Assembly (NCBI RefSeq): GCF_023700745.1
Contig: NZ_JAMPYG010000017.1
Coordinates: 1-64,000, forward strand
Origin: Rhodoferax sp.
GTDB taxonomy: Bacteria > Pseudomonadota > Gammaproteobacteria > Burkholderiales > Burkholderiaceae_C
Direction: 5' to 3'
DNA length: 64,000 bases
Shown: positions 54,684 to 64,000 of the stretch, piece by piece
Layout: each line of letters opens with the position of its first letter
How positions within the stretch are numbered: position 1 is the first letter of the stretch
The notes under the pieces: generated by a model
Told to the model about the DNA's origin: nothing
What the model saw: only the letters and a program-made list of their open reading frames with translations
Databases searched by the model: none
Position numbers and translations under genes: made by a program

Positions 54684-55520
54684 CTAAGCAGTCCAACCTT
54701 GAAGAGGATGAGCTGCAAGATTGCGGCATTGTCTCACCAGAAAACCGGCATGATCACCAGCCTCAAAATTTTCCGCAACCTGCGCAAACACTGAACTTCC
54801 AGAGCCCGACATTCTGGCATTGAGACCGCGATCACTGCACCAGTTAAGTGCCTGTGTGACGGCGGGGCAAAGTGCCTGCGCGACAGGCTGCAAGTCGTTG
54901 TGGCCAAAGCCGTATGCGTCTGCAGCGAAGTCAGAAATTGTAGCGGATTTTGTATCCCTTTTTAAGTCCGGATGTGAAAAAATTCGCTGTGTTTGCAAGC
55001 CGTCGGCTGGTTTGACCACGACGAAGCGGGCCGGTGCCAATGTAATTGGCGTGATGTGTTCGCCAATGCCACTGACCCAGGCGTTATGCCCGCTCAAAAA
55101 GAAGGGGACATCGGCGCCCAGTTGCAGGCCAATGCGCTGGAGCTGCGACAGACTCAGACCAAGCCCCCATAAACGGTTGAGCGCCAGCAGGGTCGAGGCG
55201 GCATCCGAGGAGCCCCCCCCGAGGCCGGCCTGTTCCGGGATGGATTTGGTGACGCTGATGTGTACCCCCTGCGCAGTGCCACTGAGGTTTTGCAGGGCGC
55301 GTGCGGCGCGAACAATCAGGTCGTCGGTTGGCAGTGCCTTGTTCAGGTCTTCCCGGCTGATGGCGCCGTTGGCGCGCAGCTCAAAGTGCAGGGTGTCACA
55401 CAAGTCGATCAGCATGAACACCGATTCCAGCAGATGGTAGCCATCGGGTCGACGGCCAACAATGTGTAAAAAAAGGTTGAGTTTGGCGGGAGCCGGGATG
55501 TCAAACAAGGATTTCATCAA
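54684..55520 (-). CDS. ispE: 4-diphosphocytidyl-2-C-methyl-D-erythritol kinase
   Basis: The 278-residue GHMP kinase of the non-mevalonate isoprenoid pathway has PAPAKLNLFLHIVGRRPDGYH at the N-terminus, and the ATP loop PEQAGLGGGSSDAASTLLALN. A C-terminal MSGSGSSVFA glycine loop completes the active site. It follows lolB by 38 bp and precedes tRNA-Gln, the usual lolB-ispE-tRNA-prs order. Confidence 0.97.
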   Translation of the reverse strand: MMKSLFDIPAPAKLNLFLHIVGRRPDGYHLLESVFMLIDLCDTLHFELRANGAISREDLNKALPTDDLIVRAARALQNLSGTAQGVHISVTKSIPEQAGLGGGSSDAASTLLALNRLWGLGLSLSQLQRIGLQLGADVPFFLSGHNAWVSGIGEHITPITLAPARFVVVKPADGLQTQRIFSHPDLKRDTKSATISDFAADAYGFGHNDLQPVAQALCPAVTQALNWCSDRGLNARMSGSGSSVFAQVAENFEAGDHAGFLVRQCRNLAAHPLQGWTA

Positions 55521-55558
55521 GACGTGATAGGTTTGGTAGGGGCTCCCAAGGCCGCTGT

Positions 55559-56065
55559 TCAGGGTTCAAGGACGACACGAATTTCCGCACTGGGCGAAGG
55601 GCTGATGCGTCGTGCGGTAATTTTGCCATCGGCAAATTGCGACTGATCCACCTGCCAGCCGTCCAGGCTCAAGGGTTCGCCCGCGAGCCAGGCGAACAGT
55701 GCAGCCACCGGTACCGGCGTGCCCAGGACGCGCTCGATCAATTCGGTGATGCTGTTGAAAGCATGCGTTTGCGTTCCTGATTGCATGTGAGCCTGTTGGG
55801 GTGACCAGGAAATGGCGGCAGCGGTACTGCCCAAGGGGGTGAAAAAGAGCAGCTGCCCTTGCGCGGGTCCGCCTTGCAGTTCAAAGCTTGACGAAAAGGC
55901 CTGGGGGCCTTGCGCCGGAGAGGCCTCGACCCGCACCGACAGGCGGCCAATCCAGCGTGCTGTCTGTGCGGCTTTTTCCTCGGAGATACGGCTGGGCACA
56001 GCACAGCCGGCCACGGCAAATAACAAGCACAGGCTCAGCAGTGATGACGCAAGCCGCTTGTTCAC
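55559..56065 (-). CDS. lolB: Outer-membrane lipoprotein insertion protein LolB
   Basis: The 168-residue lipoprotein has a signal peptide with lipobox FAVAGC and the LolB fold (WIGRLSVRVEA, SSSFELQGG, LLFFTPLGSTAA). It receives lipoproteins from LolA and inserts them in the outer membrane. The start overlaps the stop of the TPR gene (ATGA), so the two are coupled. Sequence is weakly conserved in this family; the position before ispE supports the call. Confidence 0.9.
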   Translation of the reverse strand: MNKRLASSLLSLCLLFAVAGCAVPSRISEEKAAQTARWIGRLSVRVEASPAQGPQAFSSSFELQGGPAQGQLLFFTPLGSTAAAISWSPQQAHMQSGTQTHAFNSITELIERVLGTPVPVAALFAWLAGEPLSLDGWQVDQSQFADGKITARRISPSPSAEIRVVLEP

Positions 56066-57798
56066 AATTCAACACGCAGACGTTGCAACGTTGCTTTCAG
56101 GGTGTCGTTATCAGGGTTGATCTGAAGGCCTTCCCGCCAGATTTTCCTGGCCTCGTCGGGTTGCGCTGTGACCCACAATACCTCGCCCAGATGGGCTGCG
56201 ATTTCGGCATCTGGTTTCTGCTTGAAGGCGTTGTGCAGCAAGCGCAAAGCTTCTTCGTTTTGTCCCATGCGAAATGCGACCCAGGCCAGGCTGTCCATGA
56301 TGAAGGGATCGCCGGGCGAGAGCGTCAGTGCTTTTTCAATCAGTTGTCGGGCCTCGGGCAAGCGCTCGCCACGGTCTGCCAGCGCGTAACCCAGGGCGTT
56401 GTAAGCCTGGGGGTCTTCCGGTTTGAGTGTCATCAGTTGACGCAACAGTCGTTCCATTTCCGCCAGATCGTCCACAATTTCTGCCAGCATGGCGAGATCG
56501 TAGAGCGCATCGGTATCTTGCGGGTTGTGGGCCAGCGCGTCTTCCAGCAGGGCGCGGGCGCGGGCAAATTGCTTTTGATTACGCAAAATTTGCACTTCGG
56601 TACTGCGCTTGAGCTGCAACTCTGTGGCCGAGCGCGCGGGCAGGCTGTGGATCAGCGTCAGTGCATCCTCCAGCTGGCCTTGCTGGGCCAGCAGACTGGC
56701 GCGCCGGAGTTGGGCGGGCAGCAGGTCGTCCGGATGGTCCACGCGTTGTAACCAGTCCTGGGCTTGTGACAGGTCCTGGCGTTGCAACGCAATGTGCGCC
56801 AGCGACAGGTAGGCCTGCGACAGGCCGCGGGGAGCCGGCGCCGTGGCTTGTCCCCCGATTTCAGCCTGCATCAGGTCCAGATAGTGCAAGAAATTGGTTT
56901 GCGCGCTGTCCCATTGGCGCATTTCCATGTGCACCGCACCTTGCAGCAGCGAGGCCGGGGCATAGGCGGGCTGCAGTTTACTGATGTGTTGCAGTTCGGC
57001 AATGGCTTCGGTATGGCGCTTGGCCAGCAGCAGCGTTTGTACATAAGCCATGCGAAATTCTGTGCTGGGTTGATTCGCCAAATGGTTTTTCACCAGATCT
57101 TCGGCCTTGGGCACATCGGCTCGCATCAGGCTCAGGGCCAGCCAGGCCGGATGATCCTGATGCTCACGAAAGTTCTGGCCCTTTTTGGCCGCATCAAGGG
57201 CTGCCACCGGATTGCCTGCACTGAGCCACAAGCGACCCAGCGTCGCCCAAACTGTGGCGCCAAGAGCTGGCTCATTCAGCAGGGGCGTCAGGGCTTTTTG
57301 AACGACCGTCACGGCGAGTTTTTTGTCGCTGACGCGTTCATACAGCGACGGGATGGCCCAGATGGTGGCAGCACGTTCCTGCCTGGGTGTCAGCGCCAGC
57401 ATGCGTTTGAGCGGCTCCTGGGTGTCAGCCAGGCGGTTCAGACCCAATAAAATCTGTAGCACATAACGGACCGCCTCCTGCGAGGCTGGAACGCTTTGTT
57501 GCCAGGCTTTGGCAGCCTGCAATGCCGATTCCCCCGATCGCGCAAGCAAGGCGATTTGTACCGAACGCTTGAAAAGGGCTTCGTCACCGGTTTTGCGCGC
57601 CGCATCCAGCAGCAAGGAAAAGGCCACAGCGGGTTCTTGCGCCTGGACGTTGAGTTCGCCGAGCAGAAGCTGGTAGAAGAGCGCACTGTCCATGGCCGAA
57701 CTTTGTGCCGGAGCTTCGGTCGGAACGGGTGTTTGCGCATGAATATTGACCCAGCAGGCGGTCAGCAGGGAAAAGATGAGACGATGGGAAGGACGCAT
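56062..57798 (-). CDS. Exported tetratricopeptide-repeat protein
   Basis: The 578-residue protein starts at ATG 57798 (or 57816) with [21 protein letters not shown], a signal peptide, and consists mainly of TPR helices: about a dozen 34-residue units, clearest in the last third ([52 protein letters not shown]). It resembles the TPR proteins encoded next to lolB in many betaproteobacteria. It likely scaffolds envelope proteins; a specific role is not known. In-frame codons upstream to 58155 overlap mutM and are not coding. Confidence 0.87.
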   Translation of the reverse strand: MRPSHRLIFSLLTACWVNIHAQTPVPTEAPAQSSAMDSALFYQLLLGELNVQAQEPAVAFSLLLDAARKTGDEALFKRSVQIALLARSGESALQAAKAWQQSVPASQEAVRYVLQILLGLNRLADTQEPLKRMLALTPRQERAATIWAIPSLYERVSDKKLAVTVVQKALTPLLNEPALGATVWATLGRLWLSAGNPVAALDAAKKGQNFREHQDHPAWLALSLMRADVPKAEDLVKNHLANQPSTEFRMAYVQTLLLAKRHTEAIAELQHISKLQPAYAPASLLQGAVHMEMRQWDSAQTNFLHYLDLMQAEIGGQATAPAPRGLSQAYLSLAHIALQRQDLSQAQDWLQRVDHPDDLLPAQLRRASLLAQQGQLEDALTLIHSLPARSATELQLKRSTEVQILRNQKQFARARALLEDALAHNPQDTDALYDLAMLAEIVDDLAEMERLLRQLMTLKPEDPQAYNALGYALADRGERLPEARQLIEKALTLSPGDPFIMDSLAWVAFRMGQNEEALRLLHNAFKQKPDAEIAAHLGEVLWVTAQPDEARKIWREGLQINPDNDTLKATLQRLRVEL

Positions 57799-57836
57799 GT
57801 GGTCATAATAATTCATGTCCGTCAGATAAGAGTGCC

Positions 57837-58652
57837 ATGCCTGAATTACCCGAAGTAGAAGTGACCCGGCGCAGTTTTGCCCATGCCATAGAAAACGCCA
57901 CCGTGCAGGCAGTGCGGCTTGGCAAACCCCTGCGTTGGCCGCTGGGCTGCGAGCCAGATCACTTGTCGGGCCGGCGTGTGCGCTCGGTAGGCAGGCGCGG
58001 CAAGTATTTGCTGATTGAGTTCGACTTGGGCGTTTTGCTGGTGCATCTGGGCATGTCGGGCAGTTTGCGCTTTGCCCCGGTGCTGCCGGCGGCAGGTGTG
58101 CATGACCACTTTGATCTGGTGACCACGCAAGGTACTTTGCGTTTGCATGATCCACGCCGTTTTGGTGCCGTGGTTTACGTTGACAGTCTGGCTGATCCTG
58201 TGGCGTACAAGCTGCTGGGACGCCTGGGGCCGGAGCCCTTGTCGGAAGATTTTGATGTGACCGGATTTCAGACCCGGCTCAAGCGCCATTCATCTGCCAT
58301 CAAGTCGGTGCTGCTGGCCGGTGAAGCGGTGGTGGGGGTCGGCAATATTTATGCGTCCGAGGCGCTGTTTGTGGCGGGTATTCGCCCCACCGTGGCCGCT
58401 GCACGGCTGAGTAGGCCCAGGGTCGCGCGGTTGCACGCTGCCATCGTGAAAGTGTTGGGTCAAGCCGTTGAGTTGGGTGGCAGTACGCTGCGCGATTTCT
58501 CCAGCGCCAGTGGCCAGGCGGGCTATTTCCAGCTGCAGACCATGGTTTATGGACGTGCCGGCTTGCCCTGCCATGTGTGCGCCAGCCCGGTGCGTCTGAT
58601 CAAGCAGGGCCAGCGCGCCACCTTTTACTGCGCCACCTGTCAAAAGCCCTGA
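57837..58652 (+). CDS. mutM: Formamidopyrimidine-DNA glycosylase
   Basis: The 271-residue enzyme removes 8-oxoguanine from DNA. The N-terminal PELPEVE supplies the catalytic Pro and Glu, [11 protein letters not shown] the conserved Lys, and [14 protein letters not shown] the helix-two-turn-helix. The C-terminal zinc finger reads [24 protein letters not shown] with four Cys. It is divergent from the TPR gene with only 38 bp between starts. mutY follows 24 bp downstream, so the two guanine-oxidation repair enzymes share a unit. Confidence 0.97.
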   Translation: MPELPEVEVTRRSFAHAIENATVQAVRLGKPLRWPLGCEPDHLSGRRVRSVGRRGKYLLIEFDLGVLLVHLGMSGSLRFAPVLPAAGVHDHFDLVTTQGTLRLHDPRRFGAVVYVDSLADPVAYKLLGRLGPEPLSEDFDVTGFQTRLKRHSSAIKSVLLAGEAVVGVGNIYASEALFVAGIRPTVAAARLSRPRVARLHAAIVKVLGQAVELGGSTLRDFSSASGQAGYFQLQTMVYGRAGLPCHVCASPVRLIKQGQRATFYCATCQKP

Positions 58653-58676
58653 GATGATTTTTGCGAAGGTTTCCTG

Positions 58677-59750
58677 ATGGACGGTTTTTTGGCATCGCAC
58701 GTGGTGCACTGGCAGGCGCAGGCAGGGCGCCACGATTTGCCCTGGCAAAACACGCGGGATCCGTACCGCGTCTGGCTCTCGGAGATCATGCTGCAACAAA
58801 CGCAAGTGGTTACGGTACAAGCCTACTTTTCGCGCTTTGTGGCACGCTTTGCCGACGTTCAGGCGCTGGCCCAGGCGCCACTTGATGAGGTGCTGCATCT
58901 GTGGGCTGGGTTGGGCTACTACAGCCGCGCCCGCAATCTGCACCGTTGTGCGCAGGACGTGGTCGCCTTGCATGGCGGGGTGTTTCCGCGGTCGGCCCAG
59001 CAATTGCAAACCCTGCCGGGCATCGGGCGCTCTACCGCTGCAGCCATTGCCGCCCTGTGTTTTGGCGAGCGGGTGGCCATTCTGGATGGCAATGTCAAAA
59101 GGGTGCTGACCCGCTACCTGGGGTTTGCGGATGATCTGGCACTGGCTTCGAACGAGCTCCGCTTGTGGGACCTTGCGACCGAGTTACTCCCGAAAGACCA
59201 CTTGTTGCGCAACATGGTGCGCTATACCCAGGGCATGATGGACCTCGGAGCGACTCTGTGTTCCAGCAAAAATCCGGCTTGCCCGGTTTGCCCTCTGGTT
59301 GAACGTTGTGTTGCCCAGGCCTTGGGGTCGCCGGAAAAGTTTCCACTGAAAACCCGCAAACTCAAACGCAGTGCCCAGTCGATCTGGCTGTTATGGGCGA
59401 TGACGGACGATGGCGCGGTCTGGCTGAGTCAACGGCCCACCCCAGGCGTCTGGGCCGGTTTGTATTGCCTGCCCTTGTTCGAAGATCGGCAAACCCTGCA
59501 GGCTGTGGTGGATCAGCAGGGGGTGCATTCGCTGCGGGATCTGCCGTCGTTCAAGCATGTGCTGACACACAAGGATCTGTACCTGCACCCGGTGCTGCTC
59601 AGGCTGGCGGGACACCAGGCGCTGCCGCTGGACGGGCAATGGTTTGGAGCAGCGCAAATCGCCAAAATAGGCCTGCCCGCACCCATCAAGAAAATGCTGC
59701 AAGTTGGGAAAGCTTGCGGGTCAGACCACTCGCGTAGCGACGTGCTCTGA
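58677..59750 (+). CDS. mutY: A/G-specific adenine glycosylase
   Basis: The 357-residue enzyme removes adenine paired with 8-oxoguanine. It has [24 protein letters not shown] with the catalytic Glu, the helix-hairpin-helix [17 protein letters not shown], the catalytic Asp in [13 protein letters not shown] and the [4Fe-4S] motif [18 protein letters not shown] Nudix-like 8-oxoguanine-recognition domain follows. The last 30 bases overlap the 3' end of rapZ on the other strand. Confidence 0.97.
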   Translation: MDGFLASHVVHWQAQAGRHDLPWQNTRDPYRVWLSEIMLQQTQVVTVQAYFSRFVARFADVQALAQAPLDEVLHLWAGLGYYSRARNLHRCAQDVVALHGGVFPRSAQQLQTLPGIGRSTAAAIAALCFGERVAILDGNVKRVLTRYLGFADDLALASNELRLWDLATELLPKDHLLRNMVRYTQGMMDLGATLCSSKNPACPVCPLVERCVAQALGSPEKFPLKTRKLKRSAQSIWLLWAMTDDGAVWLSQRPTPGVWAGLYCLPLFEDRQTLQAVVDQQGVHSLRDLPSFKHVLTHKDLYLHPVLLRLAGHQALPLDGQWFGAAQIAKIGLPAPIKKMLQVGKACGSDHSRSDVL

Positions 59751-60656
59751 CCCCAACTGATCGGGATGGCGCGCAGCCATTTCGCGGTGCCGTTTGAGGG
59801 TGCTCCAGCGTGGCGCGAACAGGGTGTTCAACTGCTCCACCAGATAGACCGAGCGGTGCTGGCCACCTGTGCAGCCAATGGCGACCGTTACATAACTGCG
59901 GTGGTTGTGCGCCATGGCCTCCAGCCAGTGATCCAGAAAAGTGTGGATCTGGTCCAGCATGGTTTGCACATCGGCTTGCTGTTGTAGAAAGTCGATCACT
60001 GGGCGGTCGCATCCGGTCAGGTCGCGCAGGCCCGGTTCGTAGTGAGGGTTGGGCAGCATACGCACATCAAAGACAAAGTCGGCATCGTTGGGAACGCCGC
60101 GTTTGAAGGCAAAGGACTCGAACACCAGGGTCAGCTGCTCACCGGGGGCATCGATAAAAGACTTGACGTAGCTTTGCAATTGGGTGGGGCGGATGATGCT
60201 GGAGTCGATCACATGGGCATCAGCCCGTAATTCACTGAGCAGTTCACGCTCCAGCTCGATGGCTTCGGCGAGTGCCCGGTGCTGGTCGTTTATGTTCTGT
60301 GAGGTGTCTGTTTTGGACAGGGGATGCCGTCGCCGCGTTTCCGAGAACCGGCGCATCAGCGTGTCGGTGCTGGCATCCAGGAACAGGCAGTCGACCTGCA
60401 CGCCCTGGATTTTGAGTTGCGCCAGTTGACTGGGAACCTGCGGCAGGGACGCTGCGCTGCGCACATCCATGGCAATGGCCAAATTGCCGGCTTCATTGGC
60501 CCGTTCCAGCTTGATCAACGGCAGCAGGAGTTCAGGGGGCAAATTGTCAACGCAGTAAAAACCCAGGTCTTCCAGCGCATTGAGTGCCACCGATTTGCCC
60601 GAGCCCGACATGCCCGTGATCAATACCAGATGCATTTTTTTGTAGGGTAATGGCAT
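59721..60656 (-). CDS. rapZ: RNase adapter protein RapZ
   Basis: The 311-residue protein has the P-loop [21 protein letters not shown] and the C-terminal RapZ domain ([25 protein letters not shown], then [16 protein letters not shown]). RapZ binds glucosamine 6-phosphate and guides RNase E to small RNA GlmZ in enterobacteria. The RNA target is uncertain in betaproteobacteria. The natural start may be the internal Met8 (MHLVLITG). It follows recN on the minus strand and overlaps mutY tail-to-tail. Confidence 0.95.
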   Translation of the reverse strand: MPLPYKKMHLVLITGMSGSGKSVALNALEDLGFYCVDNLPPELLLPLIKLERANEAGNLAIAMDVRSAASLPQVPSQLAQLKIQGVQVDCLFLDASTDTLMRRFSETRRRHPLSKTDTSQNINDQHRALAEAIELERELLSELRADAHVIDSSIIRPTQLQSYVKSFIDAPGEQLTLVFESFAFKRGVPNDADFVFDVRMLPNPHYEPGLRDLTGCDRPVIDFLQQQADVQTMLDQIHTFLDHWLEAMAHNHRSYVTVAIGCTGGQHRSVYLVEQLNTLFAPRWSTLKRHREMAARHPDQLGSEHVATRVV

Positions 60657-60662
60657 GTTGTT

Positions 60663-62315
60663 TCAGCCCCCCTGCGTGTGCAGCATTTCCCGCGCATGCG
60701 CCAGCGTGCTGCTCAACAGGCGCTCACCACCCAGCATCCGGGCCAGTTCGGCAACACGCGCTTCAGTGTCCACGTGGGTGACTGAACTCAGGGTGACGCC
60801 GCCCTGAAGCTGTTTGCGCACCACCAGATGGTGGTCGGCGCAGGCGGCTACCTGCGGTAGGTGCGTGACGGCCAGCACCTGGCGGTCTTGTCCCAGGCGT
60901 TTCATAAGCAGGCCCACGGTTTCGGCCACGGCGCCGCCCACACCCGCATCCACTTCGTCAAAAATCAGCGTTTGGGCGGTACCCAACTGACTGGTGGTGA
61001 CTGCGATGGCCAGCGCAATGCGTGACAGCTCGCCGCCGGAGGCCACCTTGTTGACGGCGCGCGGTGTGCTACCGGCGTGACCTGCGACCAGAAATGTCAC
61101 TTCTTCGAGTCCGCTTTGCAGCGGCTGCTCAGTGGTCTGTAAACACACTTCAAATTGCCCGCCCTGCATACCCAGGCCCTGCATGGCGTGGGTGATGGCG
61201 CGGGCCAGTTCGGGTGCACATTTCTGGCGTGCCCGGGTCAGCAGGCCGGCCTCATGCGTATAGCCTTGCCAGGCTGTTGCCACGGCTTTTTCCAGGGCTT
61301 GCACGTCGGCGCTGGCGTCGAGCTGTGTCATGGCTTGTTGCCAACCCGCCAACAGCTCTGGCAATTCGTGCGGACTGCGCTTGTAACGCCGTGCCAGCGA
61401 CAGCCACAGGCCCATGCGCTCATCCAGCTCGGCGAGCCGATCCGGATCGAGCTCGGTCTTGCGTAAATAGCTGCGCAATGCGTGCGCCGTGTCCTGCACT
61501 TGTGCCAGGCTGGAGGTGAGTACCTCGGTCAGGTCCTTGAAAAAGGGTTCCAGGTGTTCCTGCTGCAGCAGCAGCTGGCAGGCCCGGCTCAGGCGTTCCA
61601 GTGCGTTACCTTCGTCTTCGTCAAGGGTTAGCGCGGCAGCCTGAGCGGCATCGAGCAAGGCCTGTGCGTGGGACAGCCGTGTGTGCTCGGTATTGAGCTC
61701 GGACCACTCGTCTGGCTTGGGCGCCAGCTTGTCGAGCTCGCCAATTTGCCAGCTCAGGCGTTCGCGCTCACGCAGCAGGGAATCGTGGGACTGTAGCGCC
61801 TGCGCCAGTTGATTTTGTGCGGTGCGCCACAGGTGCCATTTTTCTGCAGTGTCTGCACTGGATACCTGGGCGTAGGCGTCGAGCAGGCTGCGCACCGCCT
61901 CCGGCCGGGTCAGGCTTTGCCAGGCGTGCTGACCGTGGATGTCGAGCAATTGTTCGCCCAGGTTGCGCAATTGGGTGGCTGTGGCCGGGCTGCCGTTGAT
62001 CCAGGCCCGGCTTTTACCCTGGGTGTCGAGCGTGCGGCGCAGCAACAGCGTGGCGTCCGCCTCGAAACCGGCTTCTTCCAGCCATTGCGTCACACTGGGG
62101 GGGCTGTCGAATTCAGCACTCACTTCACAGCGACTGGCTCCCTCACGGATCAGGGTGGCATCGGCGCGGCCCCCGGTCACCAGTTGCAGGGCATCGATCA
62201 AAATGGATTTGCCGGCACCGGTTTCCCCCGTCAAGGCGGTGAATTGGCTGCCGAATTCAAGCTCAAGTTCGCTGACGATGACAAAGTCTCGCAGCACCAT
62301 GCGTTTCAGGCTCAC
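60663..62315 (-). CDS. recN: DNA repair protein RecN
   Basis: The 550-residue SMC-like ATPase starts at GTG 62315, overlapping the nadK stop (GTGA). The head has [31 protein letters not shown] (Walker A) and, after a coiled-coil arm at about 150-350, [15 protein letters not shown] and [11 protein letters not shown]. It acts early in double-strand break repair, holding ends together. The nadK-recN pairing is common in proteobacteria. Confidence 0.95.
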   Translation of the reverse strand: MSLKRMVLRDFVIVSELELEFGSQFTALTGETGAGKSILIDALQLVTGGRADATLIREGASRCEVSAEFDSPPSVTQWLEEAGFEADATLLLRRTLDTQGKSRAWINGSPATATQLRNLGEQLLDIHGQHAWQSLTRPEAVRSLLDAYAQVSSADTAEKWHLWRTAQNQLAQALQSHDSLLRERERLSWQIGELDKLAPKPDEWSELNTEHTRLSHAQALLDAAQAAALTLDEDEGNALERLSRACQLLLQQEHLEPFFKDLTEVLTSSLAQVQDTAHALRSYLRKTELDPDRLAELDERMGLWLSLARRYKRSPHELPELLAGWQQAMTQLDASADVQALEKAVATAWQGYTHEAGLLTRARQKCAPELARAITHAMQGLGMQGGQFEVCLQTTEQPLQSGLEEVTFLVAGHAGSTPRAVNKVASGGELSRIALAIAVTTSQLGTAQTLIFDEVDAGVGGAVAETVGLLMKRLGQDRQVLAVTHLPQVAACADHHLVVRKQLQGGVTLSSVTHVDTEARVAELARMLGGERLLSSTLAHAREMLHTQGG

Positions 62316-63214
62316 GTTGCAGCCACTCCTTCGTTCCAATGCAGTTTCTCACGCAACGTGTCAAAGTAGGACCAGCCCTGCGGGTGCAAAAAACGCACAT
62401 GGTGCTCCGAGCGTGTGACCTCAATGCGGTCGCCATGCATCAGGGACGCCAGTGATTGCATGTCAAAGCTGGCGCTGGCATCCCGGCCAGAGACAATTTC
62501 TATTGCGATTTTTGACGTGTTGGCCAGCACGATGGGTCGATTGGACAAGGTGTGCGGCGCAATTGGCACCATCACCCAACCTGGAACGGACGGGTGGATC
62601 AGCGGGCCGCCCGATGACAGGGCATAAGCGGTCGAACCAGTGGGTGTGGCAATGATCAAACCATCGGCGCGCTGGTTGGCCACGAAGTGACCGTCCACCT
62701 CGACCCGCAACTCCACCATGCCGGCGGAAGCACCGCGATTCACCACCACGTCGTTCATGGCCATGGCCTGGTAAACACAATGGCCGTCACGCATCACCTG
62801 CGCGTTCATCAGGCTGCGGTGGTCTTCCACATAGGCACCACTCAGCATTTGCGCCAGGCTGGTGGCAAAACTGTCGTAGGGCACATCGGTAATAAAGCCC
62901 AGCCGGCCCTGGTTGATGCCGATCAAGGGCACGCCATAAGGCGCCATTTGCCGGCCAATCCCGAGCATGGTGCCATCGCCTCCCACCACCAGGCCCAGAT
63001 CACAGTGCCTGCCAATCTGTGCCACACTCAAAGCCGGGTAGTCGGTGATGCCCATATTGAGCGCGGTATCCTGCTCCATGGCGACATCACAGCCCAGGTC
63101 ATCCAGAAAATGGGCCACGGCCACAAGGGCGGCGCGTGACTTGGCGCCGCTGGCACCCGCAGGGGTGGTCTGGTATTTGCCGACCAGGGCAATATGCTGG
63201 AATTTGGACTTCAT
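62312..63214 (-). CDS. nadK: NAD kinase
   Basis: The 300-residue enzyme makes NADP from NAD and ATP. It shows [14 protein letters not shown] with the catalytic Asp, [21 protein letters not shown] and the [17 protein letters not shown] segment. ATG 63214 ([14 protein letters not shown]) was chosen over TTG 63220. It is divergent from hrcA with only 28 bp between start codons, so the two promoters must lie at least partly inside the coding regions. Confidence 0.97.
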   Translation of the reverse strand: MKSKFQHIALVGKYQTTPAGASGAKSRAALVAVAHFLDDLGCDVAMEQDTALNMGITDYPALSVAQIGRHCDLGLVVGGDGTMLGIGRQMAPYGVPLIGINQGRLGFITDVPYDSFATSLAQMLSGAYVEDHRSLMNAQVMRDGHCVYQAMAMNDVVVNRGASAGMVELRVEVDGHFVANQRADGLIIATPTGSTAYALSSGGPLIHPSVPGWVMVPIAPHTLSNRPIVLANTSKIAIEIVSGRDASASFDMQSLASLMHGDRIEVTRSEHHVRFLHPQGWSYFDTLREKLHWNEGVAAT

Positions 63215-63242
63215 TTGCAAATTACATCACTAAAATGAAATC

Positions 63243-64000
63243 ATGCTAGACGATCGTGCCAAGTTATTACTCAAAGCGCTGGTAGAACGCTACATTGCCG
63301 ACGGTCAACCTGTGGGTTCGCGCACCTTGTCGCGCGCCTCGGGCCTGGATTTGTCTCCGGCGACCATCCGTAACGTGATGTCAGACCTGGAAGAACTCGG
63401 CCTGATTGCCAGCCCCCATACCTCGGCCGGGCGCATTCCCACGGCGCGCGGCTACCGGCTGTTTGTCGACACCATGCTCACGGTGCAGCGCGGCCACATC
63501 GGCACGCCCAGCCTGGCGCATGACCAGCCGCAGAAAGTGATTTCCAACGCGGCCAACCTGCTGTCGAGCCTGTCCCAGTTTGTCGGCGTGGTCATTGCCC
63601 CAAAGCGCACATCGGTGTTCCGGCACATCGAGTTTTTGCGGTTGTCCGAGCGGCGCCTGCTGGTCATCATCGTGTCCCCCGAGGGCGACGTGCAAAATCG
63701 GGTCATTTTTACCGAGGTCGATTACACCCAGTCGCAACTGGTGGAAGCCGCCAATTACCTCAACAATAACTATGTCGGCCTGGCGATCGAGCAGGTCCGT
63801 GAACGACTCAAGAACGAGGTGGATTCCTTGCGCAGCGAAATTGCCAGCCTGATGAACGCCGCCGTGGCAGCCAACACCGAGGCCATGACCGAAGCGCAGG
63901 ACGAAGTGATCATTTCCGGCGAGAAAAACCTGCTGTCGGTCAGTGATTTTTCCAACGACATGGGCCATTTGCGCCGCGCCTTTGACCTGTTTGAGCAAAA
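63243..64000 (+). CDS. hrcA: Heat-inducible transcription repressor HrcA (3' end outside window)
   Basis: The first 252 codons are present and the frame is open to the window end. The N-terminus carries a winged-helix domain ([45 protein letters not shown]) and [21 protein letters not shown], the HrcA signature. The GAF-like dimerisation core follows. HrcA binds CIRCE repeats at groE and dnaK operons; no CIRCE element was seen in this window. Full length in relatives is about 335-345 residues, so about 90 are missing. Confidence 0.95.
   Translation, partial: MLDDRAKLLLKALVERYIADGQPVGSRTLSRASGLDLSPATIRNVMSDLEELGLIASPHTSAGRIPTARGYRLFVDTMLTVQRGHIGTPSLAHDQPQKVISNAANLLSSLSQFVGVVIAPKRTSVFRHIEFLRLSERRLLVIIVSPEGDVQNRVIFTEVDYTQSQLVEAANYLNNNYVGLAIEQVRERLKNEVDSLRSEIASLMNAAVAANTEAMTEAQDEVIISGEKNLLSVSDFSNDMGHLRRAFDLFEQ

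Noticed and set aside
57817..58155. N-terminal extension of the TPR protein
   Set aside because: The added codons overlap mutM, are Cys/Pro/Ala-rich, and would bury the signal peptide that begins at 57798.

Overview
The window looks like chromosome of a betaproteobacterium of the Comamonadaceae, most like Rhodoferax. This is inferred from the housekeeping gene order (secA-argJ-DUF815-mutT-yacG-zapD-coaE-pilD-pilC; ftsY divergent from two M16 peptidases, then rsmD-coaD-ferredoxin; prs-rplY-pth beside tRNA-Gln, ispE and lolB; mutM-mutY; recN-nadK-hrcA) and from protein content. It was not tested by a database search. Genes are tightly packed, no gap exceeds 300 bases, and no insertion sequence, prophage or CRISPR array was seen.

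Layout. 1-1854: tail of an azoreductase, a carboxymuconolactone-decarboxylase-like/Rieske fusion and an orphan ParA-type ATPase. 2001-8758: a co-directional respiratory/chalcogen cluster. It holds a membrane-anchored octaheme cytochrome c of the tetrathionate reductase family, a cytochrome b, a DUF3373 porin, a small periplasmic protein, two exported rhodanese proteins and an exported DsrE-like protein. The porin, small protein and first rhodanese match the Geobacter ext selenite/tellurite genes (extI, extJ, extH) in kind and order. An FNR/Dnr-type box lies upstream. 8885-11540: rpe, gph and pgk. 11601-16930: a DUF1499 lipoprotein, then a periplasmic binding lipoprotein paired with a Cache-HAMP-PAS3-GGDEF-EAL protein.

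17009-35122: a sugar-acid catabolism island. A divergent LysR regulator faces an arabinonate-type dehydratase, a 2-keto-3-deoxypentonate dehydratase and a 2-oxoglutarate semialdehyde dehydrogenase (pentonate to 2-oxoglutarate). Next come D-erythronate dehydrogenase, a TRAP transporter, a FadR-type regulator and ltnD-otnK-otnC-otnI (tetronates to dihydroxyacetone phosphate). A third module of unknown substrate follows: a beta-hydroxyacid dehydrogenase, an aldehyde dehydrogenase, an SDR and a D-threonine-aldolase-like PLP enzyme. Operator-like palindromes sit where both regulators would be expected to act.

35148-64000: conserved housekeeping genes for secretion (secA, ftsY, pilC, pilD, lolB), cofactors (coaE, coaD, nadK, ispE, prs), translation (pth, rplY, rsmD, tRNA-Gln), DNA repair (mutT, mutM, mutY, recN), cell division (zapD), rapZ and the start of hrcA, which is cut by the window end.

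The strongest candidate for an under-described system is the 2-8.8 kb cluster: a predicted anaerobically induced quinol-to-octaheme pathway joined to an outer-membrane oxyanion porin and a periplasmic sulfur/selenium carrier relay.
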